Assembly: GCA_963738345.1 (NCBI GenBank)
Contig: CAVTWI010000002.1
Coordinates: forward strand, 2,852,001 to 2,916,000
Length of the DNA stretch: 64,000 bases
Source of the DNA: Bog-159 sp963738345
GTDB lineage: Bacteria > Acidobacteriota > Terriglobia > Bryobacterales > Bryobacteraceae
Direction: 5' to 3'
Positions 63,920 to 64,000 of the stretch are shown here, one piece after another. The notes beneath the pieces were generated by a model. That model saw only the letters and a list, made by a program, of their open reading frames with translations, searched no databases and was not told the DNA's origin. Made by a program: the position numbers and the translations under genes. How positions within the stretch are numbered: the first letter of the stretch is position 1; each line of letters opens with the position of its first letter.

Positions 63920-64000
63920 CTAAACCTTCATTTCATCACTGCTTCCTTTGAGCAGTCCCAGTGCTTTGAGACGAATGGTGACGGCGGTGCGTGAGACAGC
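63920..64000 (-). CDS. C-terminal end of a protein cut by the right edge (ImmA/IrrE-like tail)
   Basis: The minus-strand frame from the edge reads AVSRTAVTIRLKALGLLKG and stops with TAG at 63920-63922. The SxxAVxIRLKxLGL pattern resembles the C-terminal helix-turn-helix of ImmA/IrrE-type metallopeptidase-regulators, among others. Only 26 residues are present, so the call is tentative. Confidence 0.45.
   Translation of the reverse strand, partial: AVSRTAVTIRLKALGLLKGSSDEMKV

Overview
The window looks like a chromosome segment of a soil Acidobacteriota of the Solibacter/Bryobacter kind. The basis is its gene families: two orphan MacB/FtsX-type permeases (one with a PadR regulator), an overlapping DUF1800-DUF1501 pair, tandem TIGR03118 proteins, many NHL-repeat proteins and multiheme cytochromes, and high GC with GTG/TTG starts. 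This is inferred from family content; no rRNA or other taxonomic marker is present, and no tRNA was seen.

Left part (1-10.6 kb, minus strand). A tightly packed cluster runs from 8861 to beyond the left edge: a 16-heme cytochrome, an NHL propeller (frameshifted), a 4-heme cytochrome, a parvulin-type PPIase, a 610-aa predicted outer-membrane beta-barrel, another NHL propeller and a cytochrome with at least 8 hemes. This set resembles a trans-outer-membrane electron conduit. An exported protein with a methyltransferase-like fold follows (9229-10608).

Middle part. From 10.8 to 17.2 kb (plus) lie CNNM/CorC, an AI-2E-type permease, a HupE-like protein, DUF1800 and DUF1501. An M28 peptidase, two TIGR03118 paralogues with near-identical sigma70-type promoters (one carrying an inserted heme-c motif), and hrcA-grpE-dnaJ follow. 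From 24 to 30.7 kb there are an alpha/beta hydrolase, a glycosyltransferase-methyltransferase pair, an orphan permease and an exported tyrosine phosphatase.

Accessory part (30.6-39.7 kb). This holds a DUF433-DUF5615 module, an HTH gene followed by a three-copy tandem repeat array that shares a TGCAACA element with the gene, citrate synthase and OmpH genes full of single-base indels, an enolase-superfamily enzyme, a second palindromic repeat cluster, and a TIR-like/DUF4071 gene facing a truncated TIR-carbinolamine-dehydratase fusion.

Right part (39.7-64 kb). Here are an MFS carrier (frameshifted), a phosphoesterase, an SDR, a large secreted protein of unknown role, a HipA-like kinase/DUF3037/APC-permease operon, an epimerase, PadR plus orphan permease, an acyl-CoA dehydrogenase, a cellulose-synthase-like GT2 (frameshifted), a large exported protein (frameshifted), and a murQ-murA-rhodanese-YdeI run.

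A cross-cutting observation is that at least eight otherwise well-conserved genes are split by single-base indels, clustered in tracts. Uncorrected sequencing or assembly error is the likeliest cause, so these genes are described as they read after joining frames.
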